64,000 nt of DNA, taken from contig NZ_OX366362.1 in NCBI RefSeq assembly GCF_947251545.1, forward strand, positions 868,001-932,000, in the 5' to 3' direction. Made by a program: the position numbers and the translations under genes. Below, one piece after another: positions 48,962-58,244 of this stretch. The notes under the pieces were generated by a model. It saw nothing but the letters and a program-made list of their open reading frames with translations, did no database searches and had not been told where the DNA came from. Origin of the DNA: Wolbachia endosymbiont (group A) of Anomoia purmunda. Lineage in GTDB: Bacteria; Pseudomonadota; Alphaproteobacteria; Rickettsiales; Anaplasmataceae. Each line of letters opens with the position of its first letter. The stretch's first letter is position 1.

Positions 48962-49528
48962 ATGTCAGGTGTATATAAAAATTTTAAAAAATATGCTCAA
49001 TATCGAGCTGTAAGTGATGACAGTCAAGTTCTACAAAACTGTTTCTATAAATCTGTATACTATATTGATAGTGTTGTGGGACCAGTGAAGGATGCGCTTT
49101 TTGGCGTGGAGGAATCTTTTTCTTCTCATATTAGCTTAGGTGGTAGAGGACACAGAGATTCTGGCATGACAAGTGATGCTGTTTCTGGACTAACTAATAT
49201 AGTTCTACAATCTTTGTATCTAGCATTTGCGTATTTGTCATACTGGCCGGCAAAAGGGCTAGCAAAAGTAACAGATAAGTTTGATCTTAAAGACAATACA
49301 GGATCGTTGATAGATTATTCAAAGACGTTCTCAGATAAGGCACGGGAACATAGTTGGAAAGTAGGTAAATTTGTTAACACAGTTTTGAGTTATGTTTGCA
49401 CTGCCGTTATCTGGGCTGCAGCACTCGTTATTACACCACTTACTTGGGCTGTTGATAAAGTGTCAAGTAAGTTTAGTGATGCAAAGTCTGAAGCTGTTAA
49501 TCCTAATGCAATCGATTCTACAAAATAA
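48962..49528 (+). CDS. Small membrane protein, uncharacterised
   Basis: A 188-residue protein with hydrophobic segments at about 79-96 (VLQSLYLAFAYLSYWPA) and 139-161 (VLSYVCTAVIWAAALVITPL). The N-terminus is polar, Tyr-rich, with no signal peptide. A GAGAGG ribosome binding site precedes the ATG. I recognise no domain. The segment between the helices (KVTDKFDLKDNTGS) is soluble. Confidence 0.6.
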   Translation: MSGVYKNFKKYAQYRAVSDDSQVLQNCFYKSVYYIDSVVGPVKDALFGVEESFSSHISLGGRGHRDSGMTSDAVSGLTNIVLQSLYLAFAYLSYWPAKGLAKVTDKFDLKDNTGSLIDYSKTFSDKAREHSWKVGKFVNTVLSYVCTAVIWAAALVITPLTWAVDKVSSKFSDAKSEAVNPNAIDSTK

Positions 49529-50049
49529 CTAATCTGCACAATATGGCTTTAACATCTAGCCATGGGCATTTTGTATTTGTGAATCTCAGGGGTGCAGGCC
49601 AGACGTCATACCACGATTCATTCCATAGCTGTACGAACATTGTGATTTGAGAGCAATTTCCACAAGGGAGGATGTCATTCCAGTGCTTGGCACTGGAATC
49701 CAGCCTTTATTATGCAGCCACTTGGTTGAAATTAAGTCTTCTGGATCCCAGTGTCAGCTACTTTCATGACATCATCATAAAGTAAAATGAGATTCCAGTG
49801 TCACGCACTGGGATGACAGGAGAAGGAGGCTACTGGGATGACACCCTCTTGGATGGAAACCAGTGTCAGCTATTTTCATGACACCCTGACAATCGTCATC
49901 CCGCTACTAGTTAGCGGCTAAGAGATACCGCGGCGGTATGACGGTTACCAGTAAACCTGAATTACTTTAGCTATGCAATCAGGCTTCCTAAAAACACTTT
50001 GTAGCCAATCAATTCTTGAGTATAAAAAAAATTCCTTTAATAATAAGGT
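49529..50049. repeat. Intergenic region filled by composite palindromic repeats
   Basis: About 520 bases without a gene. AGCTGTACGAACATT at 49627-49641, CATTCCAGTGCTTGGCACTGG near 49677, several further TGTCAGCTACTTTCATGACA-type units, and a GCTACTAGTTAGCGGC unit near 49910 are present. It looks like several copies inserted into one another. The final AT-rich 60 bases probably hold the promoter of the next gene. Confidence 0.7.
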
Positions 50050-50787
50050 ATGCTAATCAGAAATTTAATAAAACAAGCAACTCAAGTAGGAAGCAGTGAA
50101 AATGCAATACAGTATGTCGAATATCTCTATCAATTTGAGAAGTTTAGAAACACATTAAACCTCACTTTATCACTAATAAAGCAAAATAGGCTCTCATTTG
50201 AAATATACCAAGAGGGATTAGTGGATATAGAAGAGGGAGTGTGTAAGACAATCAGGTCTTCCGGTGTAAATAGATATGTTATTGTACTGAGGAAGTCAAA
50301 CCCATACATTATAGTGCATGAACTTTCACACATGGTTGAAAATGAACTGAACTTAAGTTTGGAACAGGAATTCCTCCATAAAGTTTACCAGGATATTGAG
50401 CAGAACCTAAAGCAAGCAAATATTCTTGTGCAGAAAATTATCGGCCAAGTTATATTTAAGGAGATACAAGCTTATCAAACTGCAAAGTCACGCGCATCTG
50501 AATTGTTTGCACGCTATTTTGAGCTATTTGCTTGGGCGCAGGAGGTTTACCCTAAAGACAAAGAATACTTAATCCGCACTCAAGACTTAAACAAAGTGTT
50601 CCTTGCTACTGACCAATGGAAAAAGAGCTACCTTGATCCACAAATGATGGAGAGAATAGATAAGGAAATCAAGGAATACAGCAATAAAACTGCCACTAAA
50701 GACGTAACCAAAGTGCAAAGCAGTTGGACTAATAAATTTTCTCCTGGGGGCAAAAAAATTAGCTCCATATTTGAAGATGATGATTAG
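50050..50787 (+). CDS. Putative zinc metallopeptidase with HELSH motif
   Basis: A 245-residue protein of unknown family. Residues 88-97 read IVHELSHMVE: H90, E91 and H94 form an HExxH zinc-protease motif. About 57 residues later ELFARYFELFAWAQ contains E151 in a context like the third-ligand ExFAxxF motif of anthrax lethal-factor-type gluzincins. There is no signal peptide or membrane segment. The C-terminus is basic then acidic (GGKKISSIFEDDD). The N-terminal 60 residues are helical. An ATLF-like peptidase is the best guess, but it is an inference from motifs alone. Confidence 0.6.
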   Translation: MLIRNLIKQATQVGSSENAIQYVEYLYQFEKFRNTLNLTLSLIKQNRLSFEIYQEGLVDIEEGVCKTIRSSGVNRYVIVLRKSNPYIIVHELSHMVENELNLSLEQEFLHKVYQDIEQNLKQANILVQKIIGQVIFKEIQAYQTAKSRASELFARYFELFAWAQEVYPKDKEYLIRTQDLNKVFLATDQWKKSYLDPQMMERIDKEIKEYSNKTATKDVTKVQSSWTNKFSPGGKKISSIFEDDD

Positions 50788-51238
50788 CTTATAGTGCAGG
50801 TTTTCCTACGTCATACCGCTGCGAAGCGTCATACCGCGATTCATTCTTTTGGTGTACGAACGTTGTAGTTTGGGAGCAATTCCCACCAGTGGGGTGTCAT
50901 CCCAGTGCCCAGACACTGGGATCCAGGAATTTTATTAAGTTGGTAAGCATAAAAGTAGCCATTTTATGTAAAAATACAACATTTTGATGATTATGAAAAA
51001 GCTGGATCCCAGTGTCACGCACTCGGATGACGAGAGAGGAGACCTGGAATAACAAGAAAGTGCTCCATCTCAATAGCGCAATGTTCATACGATTGTAGAT
51101 TCATTCGCGGTATAGATCCCGCTAACACGTAGCGGAATGACGATTGTCGGTAAATCTTTTAGCTATAGAAGTTAACTTTGCAGTTAACTTCTACAGCGTT
51201 TCAAGGTATAGTTTTGATAATAAAGTGCTCAAATATAC
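50788..51238. repeat. Composite palindromic repeat with outer arms, before tsaD
   Basis: Outer arms TGTACGAACGTT (about 50853) and AATGTTCATAC (about 51079) bracket palindromes at 50887 and 51003. Beyond them are ATACCGCGATTCATTC and ATTCATTCGCGGTAT. The inner block 50884-51020 is almost identical to 52386-52510. No gene was found. Confidence 0.75.
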
Positions 51239-52246
51239 ATGAAAACCATTTTAGCTGTTGAAACAAGCTGCGACGAAACTGCAGTAGCGATTGTAAATAG
51301 TGACAAGCAAGTCCTTGCTCACGAAATTCTCTCCCAAGCAGAACACAAAAAACGTGGTGGGGTGATCCCTGAAATAGCTTCACGTGCTCATATGGAGCAT
51401 TTAAGTGGTCTAACAAAAAGCGCCGTGGAAAAATCTAACCTTAACTTTTGCGATCTGGATGCAATTGCAGCAACATCAGGACCAGGACTCATAGGTGGAT
51501 TAATAGTTGGTACAATGATGGCTAAAGCAATTGCGCATGTAGCACAAAAACCATTCATTGCAGTGAATCACTTAGAAGCGCATGCATTGGTTATTAGGTT
51601 ACTGCATGAGGTAAAATTTCCATTTTTAGTCCTACTGATATCAGGTGGTCACTGTCAATTTTTAATTGCACAGGATGTAGGTAAATACATAAAACTTGGA
51701 GAAACGCTCGATGATTCACTAGGAGAAGCATTTGATAAAGTTGCTAAGATGCTGGGTTTAAGCTATCCCGGAGGGCCATTAATTGAAAAGTTAGCTAAAA
51801 AAGGCAATGGTGCAAGATTTAAATTGCCAAGGGCAATGATAAAACGTTCTGAATGTAACTTTTCGTTTTCTGGAATTAAAACAGCAGTAAAAAACTTAGT
51901 GCAAGAACTTAAAATGAGCGAGCAAGATGTGTGTGATGTGTGTGCTTCGTTTCAAGAGTGCATTAGTGACATACTGCTGGACAGGGTTAGTAATGCGATT
52001 ATTATGGCCGAATCTTTAAATATCAAAATCAATGACTTTGTGATTAACGGCGGAGTTGCAGCAAATAATTTCTTGAGAGAAAAATTAAAACAACACATAA
52101 ACTTAAACATATTTTTTCCTCCCAACAACCTATGTACAGATAATGCAATAATGGTTGGATGGGCAGGAATTGAAATATTACAGAAAAGCTATATAGATTC
52201 TCTCAATTTTGCACCAAGGCCAAAGTGGGAGTTGGAGAGTTATTAA
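51239..52246 (+). CDS. tsaD: tRNA N6-threonylcarbamoyladenosine transferase TsaD
   Basis: The 335-residue ASKHA-fold protein has the metal motif EIASRAHMEHL near residue 44, ATSGPGLIGGL near 77, and the nucleotide-binding DDSLGEAFDKVAKMLGL near 160. It works with TsaB, TsaC and TsaE to make t6A37 in tRNAs decoding ANN codons, an essential modification. Motifs and length are normal. Confidence 0.96.
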   Translation: MKTILAVETSCDETAVAIVNSDKQVLAHEILSQAEHKKRGGVIPEIASRAHMEHLSGLTKSAVEKSNLNFCDLDAIAATSGPGLIGGLIVGTMMAKAIAHVAQKPFIAVNHLEAHALVIRLLHEVKFPFLVLLISGGHCQFLIAQDVGKYIKLGETLDDSLGEAFDKVAKMLGLSYPGGPLIEKLAKKGNGARFKLPRAMIKRSECNFSFSGIKTAVKNLVQELKMSEQDVCDVCASFQECISDILLDRVSNAIIMAESLNIKINDFVINGGVAANNFLREKLKQHINLNIFFPPNNLCTDNAIMVGWAGIEILQKSYIDSLNFAPRPKWELESY

Positions 52247-52815
52247 AAACTCTCAATTCTGAATTATAGCTAAAGTGAATTAGGTTGACCGACAACCGTC
52301 ATTCCGCTACTCGTTAGCGGAATCTATACCGCGAATGAATCGCGGTATGACGTAGGATTGCTGTCATTCCAGTGCTCCTTTTTTTGTCATCCCAGTGCCC
52401 AGACACTGGGATCCAGGAATTTTATTAAGTTGGTAAGCATAAAAGTAGCCGTTTTATGTTAAAATACAACATTTTGATGATTATGAAAAGGCTGGATTCC
52501 AGTGTCTGGGCACTGGAATGACACCATCATAAGGTGAATCTGGATCCAAGTAGTCAGCCACTTTCATTACACCATTTGCTATGCAATTTACCTTCAAAAA
52601 TGAATGTTCGTACAGCTATGGAATGAATCGCGGTATGACGTAGCTTCGCTATAGGTAATGAAGGAAATATTAACTATACTTCTTTTTACCATTATTTATA
52701 TTTCCTATTCACATATATTAATATTTTACTCACTTAAAGTAAGCTAACTACCGTTATTAATATTTTTGTAATAAAAATTGTATATGGTGCATGTAATCAA
52801 ATTAAGAGGAAGATT
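52247..52815. repeat. Composite palindromic repeats between tsaD and the T1SS gene
   Basis: Includes a GCTACTCGTTAGCGG unit at about 52300, GCGAATGAATCGCGG near 52338, paired CCCAGTGCCCAGACACTGGG and CAGTGTCTGGGCACTGG palindromes near 52392 and 52499, and the outer arm AATGTTCGTACAGCT at 52603-52617. The last 150 bases are AT-rich and free of repeats and likely contain the promoter of the ABC exporter. Confidence 0.75.
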
Positions 52816-54561
52816 GTGGAAATTACGCCATCAATAAAAAAAGAATTGAAGCAAAGTACTCTATATATTTGCCTAGAAAAATGCAAAAGTGCATTTTGGT
52901 TTATCTTTTGCTTTAGTGCGGGAATCAATTTATTAATGTTATTCCTACCACTTTATACCTCTCAAGTGCTTGATCGGGTGATATCGAGCGAAAGTGTGTC
53001 AACACTAACTATGCTGACAATTATCACTTTATCTGCATTTGCATGTTCTGCAATGCTTGAAACTTGTCGATATTTAGCCATGGCGAAAATAGGTGATTGG
53101 ATTGATAAAACTGCAACACCAGATCTGATAGTAAGGTCAATTAGATTAACATCAGTGCAGAGCTCAACTTCAAGTGGTGAAGCAATACGAGATCTCGGAG
53201 TAATAAAAAATTTCATTACAGGAAATGGCATATTCTCACTGTTTGATACTCCATGGTCGTTAATTTACCTTGTTGTGATTTTCATGATACATACCTCCAC
53301 GGGGTTTATAGCTATTACTGGAATCATTATATTAGTCTCTATGGCAATATGGAATGAACTTGCCACTAAACGAATATTACAAGAAACCAACGAAGAAACT
53401 ATACGGAATATCAATGCTATAGATGTTGCAACAAGAAATGCAGAAGTGGTTGAAGCTATGGGCATGTCAGAATTCATAGTCTCTGATTGGTGTAAACGAA
53501 ATGATCAGAATCGAGCAATGCAAATTAAAGCACAAAATCGCTCTAATGTAATTACTGGAATCACTAAATTTTTGCGCTCAACTCTGCAAATATCAGTAAT
53601 TGGAACAGGTGCATTACTTGCAATCACAGCTCATAAGACTGCCGGTAGCATCATCGCTGCTTCAATTTTAATGGGTAGAGTATTAGCACCATTTGATGCT
53701 GCGGTTCATACTTGGAAGTTTTTAAATCAGGCTAGAATGTCATATGGAAGGCTACAAAGACTTATATTAACATCGCCAAAAAGAGAGCAAACGATGGCTC
53801 TACCAGAACCTGAAGGAAAATTGGAATTTGATAGAGTATTTTTTACTCCTTATGGAAGCAATAAGCCGACAGTAAAAGGAATATCATTTGTAATAGAACC
53901 AGGGGACGTAGTTGGTGTGATTGGTGCAAGTGCTTCTGGTAAATCCACTATCGCAAAATTAACTGTTGGTGTATGGAAGCCAATATCTGGTGTAGTCAGA
54001 CTAGATGGCGCTGATGTATATACTTGGAATCGAGAAAATTTTGGTAATTATGTTGGCTACTTACCTCAGGATATTGAGTTATTTAACACTAGTGTCAAAG
54101 CTAATATTGCTCGCATGAGGCCAGATCCAAATCCTGAAGAAATAATCAAAGCAGCAAAAATTGCAGGGATACATGAACTAATACTAAGCTTACCAAATGG
54201 ATATGATACAACAATAGGAGGTCCTGGAGGAGTAACGCTCTCTGGCGGCCAAAAACAGCTTCTTGGACTTGCCAGAGCTTTTTACGGTCACACAAAACTT
54301 TTAGTACTTGATGAACCAAACGCTAACTTAGATAGCAATGGAGAGGCATGCTTAATTAATGCAATTGGCATTGCAAGAAAACAAAATACTACTACTGTTA
54401 TCATCACTCACAAGCTACCGTTATTGTCCGTAGTTGATAAGGTGATCCTCATGTCAGATGGTGTCATTTACGCTATGGGACCAAAAGATGAGATTTTGAG
54501 CAAATTAGTTGCTCCATCATCAAGTACCACAGAAGATGAGCGCTCTTCAGCAAATGGTTAG
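52816..54561 (+). CDS. Type I secretion system permease/ATPase (PrtD-like)
   Basis: A 581-residue ABC exporter half starting at GTG. Membrane helices occupy about residues 20-300, and the ATPase domain follows with Walker A GASASGKST, Q-loop YLPQDIELF, signature LSGGQKQLLGLARAF and Walker B LLVLDEPNANLD. It resembles PrtD/HasD proteins, which export proteins without an N-terminal C39 peptidase domain. The partner HlyD-like and TolC genes are not in the window. In Rickettsiales, type I systems are linked to export of ankyrin proteins in Anaplasma and Ehrlichia. Confidence 0.92.
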   Translation: MEITPSIKKELKQSTLYICLEKCKSAFWFIFCFSAGINLLMLFLPLYTSQVLDRVISSESVSTLTMLTIITLSAFACSAMLETCRYLAMAKIGDWIDKTATPDLIVRSIRLTSVQSSTSSGEAIRDLGVIKNFITGNGIFSLFDTPWSLIYLVVIFMIHTSTGFIAITGIIILVSMAIWNELATKRILQETNEETIRNINAIDVATRNAEVVEAMGMSEFIVSDWCKRNDQNRAMQIKAQNRSNVITGITKFLRSTLQISVIGTGALLAITAHKTAGSIIAASILMGRVLAPFDAAVHTWKFLNQARMSYGRLQRLILTSPKREQTMALPEPEGKLEFDRVFFTPYGSNKPTVKGISFVIEPGDVVGVIGASASGKSTIAKLTVGVWKPISGVVRLDGADVYTWNRENFGNYVGYLPQDIELFNTSVKANIARMRPDPNPEEIIKAAKIAGIHELILSLPNGYDTTIGGPGGVTLSGGQKQLLGLARAFYGHTKLLVLDEPNANLDSNGEACLINAIGIARKQNTTTVIITHKLPLLSVVDKVILMSDGVIYAMGPKDEILSKLVAPSSSTTEDERSSANG

Positions 54562-54682
54562 TTTACTTACAATAAATTCTGTATCTGAAATAACAACTGT
54601 TCCAGAAAATATATATTTCTTTACCATTAGAAATAATATTACAAGAATAGTAAATAGATTAATAACTCCTATGTATCCGTTC

Positions 54683-54848
54683 AGGCAATGGCGTCAACTT
54701 AAGGGAAAATATCAGTGATAGTGTATAAAATTTCTCTCTAAATTTTTTATCATTAAATTATCCAAAGAGTGCAATAAACAGCACTTTTGTTTCTGTTTTA
54801 TTTCAACAAAGAAGTCTAAAATGTGTCCTTAAGTTGACGCCATTGTCT
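54683..54848. mobile_element. 166-bp miniature inverted-repeat element with IS4-like ends
   Basis: The two ends, 54683-54704 and 54827-54848, are inverted repeats matching at 21 of 22 positions; the core is GGCGTCAACTTAAGG. GTTC flanks both sides (54679-54682, 54849-54852), continuing as GTTCAGG inside on the left and beyond on the right. No coding capacity. The core differs by one base from GCGTCAAGTTAAGG in the IS4 elements of this window, so it may be mobilised by a related transposase. Confidence 0.75.
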
Positions 54849-54894
54849 GTTCAGGATAGCGGCAAGACCATAGAGTAAAAGTGAGTTTACAACA

Positions 54895-55165
54895 AATAGG
54901 TGTCATCCCAGCGCCCCTATGATGTCATCCCAGTGCTTGACACTGGAATCCAGCTTTTGATCGAAAATGTTGTATAGTGCGTTTGTTTACAATCAATTTT
55001 TCTGGATCCCAGTGTCTGGGCACTGGGATGACACCTTTGTGTTTGAGGCAAAATCGGCTATAACACTTAACATACTGCCTTTGCAAACAAATGTTCGTAC
55101 AGCTGTGTGTCACGCACTTTGCTTCAATATTTGCACATTAGCCACTCCCCTGAACAGATACACTC
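54895..55165. repeat. Composite palindromic repeat
   Basis: Contains palindromes near 54925 and 55003 (CAGTGTCTGGGCACTGG) and the right outer arm AATGTTCGTACAGCT at 55090-55104. A left outer arm is not visible, so the copy is truncated. The following 200 bases up to 55380 are AT-rich without a gene, probably the promoter of the next operon. Confidence 0.7.
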
Positions 55166-55380
55166 CTATTAATTAAAGTTAATCGGCAGATAGTGTATAT
55201 TTCTAATTAATGAATTTCCTAATTTATTGTTTAAATAACTTAATATTAGTAGTAATTTTATAAAAAAATTATAGTATAAATAATGTTGCTGCGAAAATTT
55301 ATAACAATATTTCCCTCTAACGTTTAATGAATTTCAATAAATTGCCTTTTTAATTCTAGATAAGTATATGCTTTATTAAT

Positions 55381-56811
55381 ATGTTTAGTTCAAAATCCAA
55401 AAGTAAGTTTATGCTTTCTATTGGAGAAGAAGGCATAATGTTACTATATTTTAAAAATAATACTTTAAACAAAAGGTATTTTGTTAAGGGCAAAAACGAT
55501 AAAGCAGTTTCCGATTTAATTTCATGTCTTTCGTCAGATAAAAAAGCACCTTTATACCTGGTGCTTAATCATGCAGATCAAAATTACTCGCTACAGTTTA
55601 TTACAAGGGCAAACAAGATTAGTGCCTATCTATCAGCAAAAACAAAGATGGAGCATTTTTCTCGTAATAATGACATAAGTTCAGTTTTTTTGGTTGAGAA
55701 GCCAAACAAATTCAATCAAAACTGGTGCTATCTTCTTGTTTCATCAAAAGCAAAGCATTTAGTAGAATATTGGTTGAATGTGTTTATTGAAATAGGCTCC
55801 AACTTTAAGGGAATATTCATGTTTCCTATAGAAATAAGTAATATAACAAAAAAGATTTTACATAAAGATCCTAATAATTGGAAAATTATAGTTGCTGCAA
55901 CTAAAACGGGAGGCTATAGACAAGTGGTTCTTAAAGAGAATAAAATGGTATTTACGCGTTTAACATCATTTACTAATGATAATTTACCAGGAATTATCGC
56001 TGGTGGAATATATCAGGAAGTGCAAGATACTATTCGATCCTTAACTAAGTTTGGGTTTGAAAAAAATAACCCTATCGACCTTTGTATCATAGTGTCAGAA
56101 GATATTAAAGCTAGTTTATCAGTCATAAATTTTTCAGAGAACAGTGTGAACATATTAACTCCATATGAGTTAGGCAAACTATTAGGAGCGGAACTAGCTA
56201 TAAGTGAAAAAGATAACTTTTGCGATACCATAATTTTGTTTCATAGCTTTAAGAATAAATTAGCAGCTATTTTTAATACAAAGGAAACTAAAGAATTTTA
56301 TCTATTCAATTACCTTTATTTAAACTCTCCTCGAATTTTTCTATACTTCGCCCTGGTTTTAGTTGTAATTAACGCCTTCAGTTTGCTAAATTTGTATTCA
56401 AATTTCAATGTCGCTGATAATTTATCAGCAAAGCAGAGCACCTTAAATAACCAATTAACAAAACTTAGCCAAAGCTATAATGTAAAAAAAATAGATGAAA
56501 TTTATGATTTTATTAATATCAATAATATTTTATCAAAAATAGAATACTCTCCTCTTACACAAGTTAAGTATGTAGAAAAGTTAAAAGTACCAGGTATAGA
56601 GCTTCGATCATTTGAATGGAATTATAATGAGGCAAAAAGTTATATTACCACAACTTTAAGGTTTAATTTTCAATCCGGTAAAAATAGTTCCTATCAATAC
56701 GAGAAACTACGAAAAAATTTAAACGATAATTTTCGTACCTATGACATTAATATTTCTGCTGCTAAAGGGCAAAATCCATCTATTGATGTTGAAATAGGAG
56801 AGGCAATGTAG
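55381..56811 (+). CDS. GspL/PilM-PilN-like inner-membrane platform protein (candidate)
   Basis: A 476-residue protein. The first 310 residues are soluble and mixed alpha/beta, compatible with an actin-like (ASKHA) cytoplasmic domain. One membrane helix lies at about 319-339 (IFLYFALVLVVINAFSLLNLY). A coiled coil (LSAKQSTLNNQLTKLSQSY) and a C-terminal domain alternating beta and alpha follow, with PLTQVKYVEKLKVPGIELRS and LRFNFQSG. This cytoplasmic-TM-coiled coil-ferredoxin-like layout is that of GspL in type II secretion or PilM/PilN in type IV pili. Motif identity is not strong enough for certainty. It heads a three-gene operon with 4-base gaps. Confidence 0.5.
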   Translation: MFSSKSKSKFMLSIGEEGIMLLYFKNNTLNKRYFVKGKNDKAVSDLISCLSSDKKAPLYLVLNHADQNYSLQFITRANKISAYLSAKTKMEHFSRNNDISSVFLVEKPNKFNQNWCYLLVSSKAKHLVEYWLNVFIEIGSNFKGIFMFPIEISNITKKILHKDPNNWKIIVAATKTGGYRQVVLKENKMVFTRLTSFTNDNLPGIIAGGIYQEVQDTIRSLTKFGFEKNNPIDLCIIVSEDIKASLSVINFSENSVNILTPYELGKLLGAELAISEKDNFCDTIILFHSFKNKLAAIFNTKETKEFYLFNYLYLNSPRIFLYFALVLVVINAFSLLNLYSNFNVADNLSAKQSTLNNQLTKLSQSYNVKKIDEIYDFININNILSKIEYSPLTQVKYVEKLKVPGIELRSFEWNYNEAKSYITTTLRFNFQSGKNSSYQYEKLRKNLNDNFRTYDINISAAKGQNPSIDVEIGEAM

Positions 56812-56815
56812 ATTA

Positions 56816-57424
56816 ATGACTATCTCTCAATTAAAAAGAAAAGCTACAATTCAGTTCATATCGTATTTGTTATTATCTGTTGGATTAATAGGGTTATTAA
56901 CATATGTTGTTATCTATAGCGAAAAGATTTATAATAAAAACCAAATTGCGATTGATAAAATACGTTCTATTAATTTACAGATTACTGGAATTCAAAAAAA
57001 AGAAGTTGTTCTAAATAAAAACCTAGATTTATGGAAAAAAATTTCTTCTTCAAATTTACACAGTAGCAGATACATCGCAAATTTAAATTTCGAGCTTAGC
57101 AAGTTATATAAAAAGTACTATATATTAGAACCTGAAATATCAATTTCTATACCCGAAGAAGTTGAGCTCTACAACAAAAGTGAACGCACAAAAGTAATAA
57201 AAAGTGAAGTGACCCTAAATTTAAGCTCAATCAGCGATAAGCATATTTTTTTATTTCTACAGTCTATTCCAAATCTGCCCGGTTATGTTATGATCAAATC
57301 TCTTATTTTAAATAAGCAGAGAAATATTGATGCTGCAACTATGAATCAAATTTTGAATGGTAATATGATAGAGATAGTGAGAGCTAATATAGTCTTTGAT
57401 TGGTATACTATATTAAGTAGATAA
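56816..57424 (+). CDS. GspM/PilO-like bitopic membrane protein (candidate)
   Basis: A 202-residue protein with one membrane helix at about 15-34 (SYLLLSVGLIGLLTYVVIYS), then a coiled coil (IRSINLQITGIQKKEVVLNK), and a C-terminal alpha/beta domain in which VTLNLSSISDKHIFLFLQSI and NIVFDWYTI appear as strands. The order short cytoplasmic end, TM, coiled coil, ferredoxin-like fold is that of PilO and GspM. Starts four bases after the previous stop. The assignment rests on topology and gene order. Confidence 0.5.
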   Translation: MTISQLKRKATIQFISYLLLSVGLIGLLTYVVIYSEKIYNKNQIAIDKIRSINLQITGIQKKEVVLNKNLDLWKKISSSNLHSSRYIANLNFELSKLYKKYYILEPEISISIPEEVELYNKSERTKVIKSEVTLNLSSISDKHIFLFLQSIPNLPGYVMIKSLILNKQRNIDAATMNQILNGNMIEIVRANIVFDWYTILSR

Positions 57425-57428
57425 GGTG

Positions 57429-58244
57429 ATGAACATAAAGCTGTTTTTTATTTTTACGCTACTCATTTCCAATGTTAATGCATATTGCAGTTGTGAAGAT
57501 ATCATAGAAAGCATAGAAATTTGTAAGGAGTATTCTTGCCGACAATATATTGGCAATGAAGATTTTATTGAGCATAAAATATTAGGATTAAATAGTGGAA
57601 ATTTATGCGTATATATAGAAAAACAAGTTAATGATGAAATGGTTTGTCATCATTCTCAGTATGGAATGATGATAGAAAAAAGATATTTTGAAAGTATTCT
57701 TAAAGTTGGCAATCAAGAAATCGATGATTTTATTGATATAGCAAATGTGCGTGCAAAAGAGTGTTTCTTTATCAACAATCAAAAACTAAGCTATACAGAT
57801 CGGGACGATATAATAAGAGAAGCAGTGGAAAGTGACTTTGACGTTTTGTCACAATATAGTAACGTAAAAAGCATTTTTTTTGATGAAGAGCCAGTTAATA
57901 GAATGGTCAATGAAATGGAAAAGTTCAATTTACGATCTTCAAGAGCTGCAAAAGAGGAGGTATCAGATAATTTCAACGGTAAGGTAGTGAGTTTAGACTC
58001 AATTTTATATCTTTCTCCCGATACATGGAAAATATGGGTAAATGGAAAGCTGTTTATAAATACTAAAGATTTAAAAGTGCACTCAGTCACTGAAAATTAT
58101 GTAACTTTTGTATGGACCATAGATCAAAAAGCAATAAAAAAGCATGCGAATGATTCTCAAAATGTATATTTTGGATATGGGAGTATTATTTTTACGCTTT
58201 ATCCAAAACAAAAATTTGACTTGGATAGCTTATCTATTAAATAA
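57429..58244 (+). CDS. Secreted Cys-rich protein with PilP/GspB-like C-terminal segment (candidate)
   Basis: The ATG at 57429 is preferred over the GTG one codon earlier, giving 271 residues. The N-terminal 18 residues form a clear signal peptide (MNIKLFFIFTLLISNVNA, cleavage before Y-C-S-C). The next 90 residues hold eight or so Cys, which suggests disulfides in the periplasm. Near residue 190 VVSLDSILYLSPDTWKIWVNG begins a beta-rich segment reminiscent of the GspB/PilP C-domain, where a W-x-x-W-x-N-G pattern recurs. It is the third gene of the operon. Confidence 0.5.
   Translation: MNIKLFFIFTLLISNVNAYCSCEDIIESIEICKEYSCRQYIGNEDFIEHKILGLNSGNLCVYIEKQVNDEMVCHHSQYGMMIEKRYFESILKVGNQEIDDFIDIANVRAKECFFINNQKLSYTDRDDIIREAVESDFDVLSQYSNVKSIFFDEEPVNRMVNEMEKFNLRSSRAAKEEVSDNFNGKVVSLDSILYLSPDTWKIWVNGKLFINTKDLKVHSVTENYVTFVWTIDQKAIKKHANDSQNVYFGYGSIIFTLYPKQKFDLDSLSIK

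Noticed and set aside
49529..52815. Clusters of short repeats considered as a CRISPR array
   Set aside because: Repeats are palindromes of different sizes at irregular distances without uniform spacers, and no cas gene is present.
54509..54718. A 69-codon frame overlapping the end of the ABC exporter gene
   Set aside because: It is out of frame with the exporter, crosses into the miniature element and has no recognisable domain.
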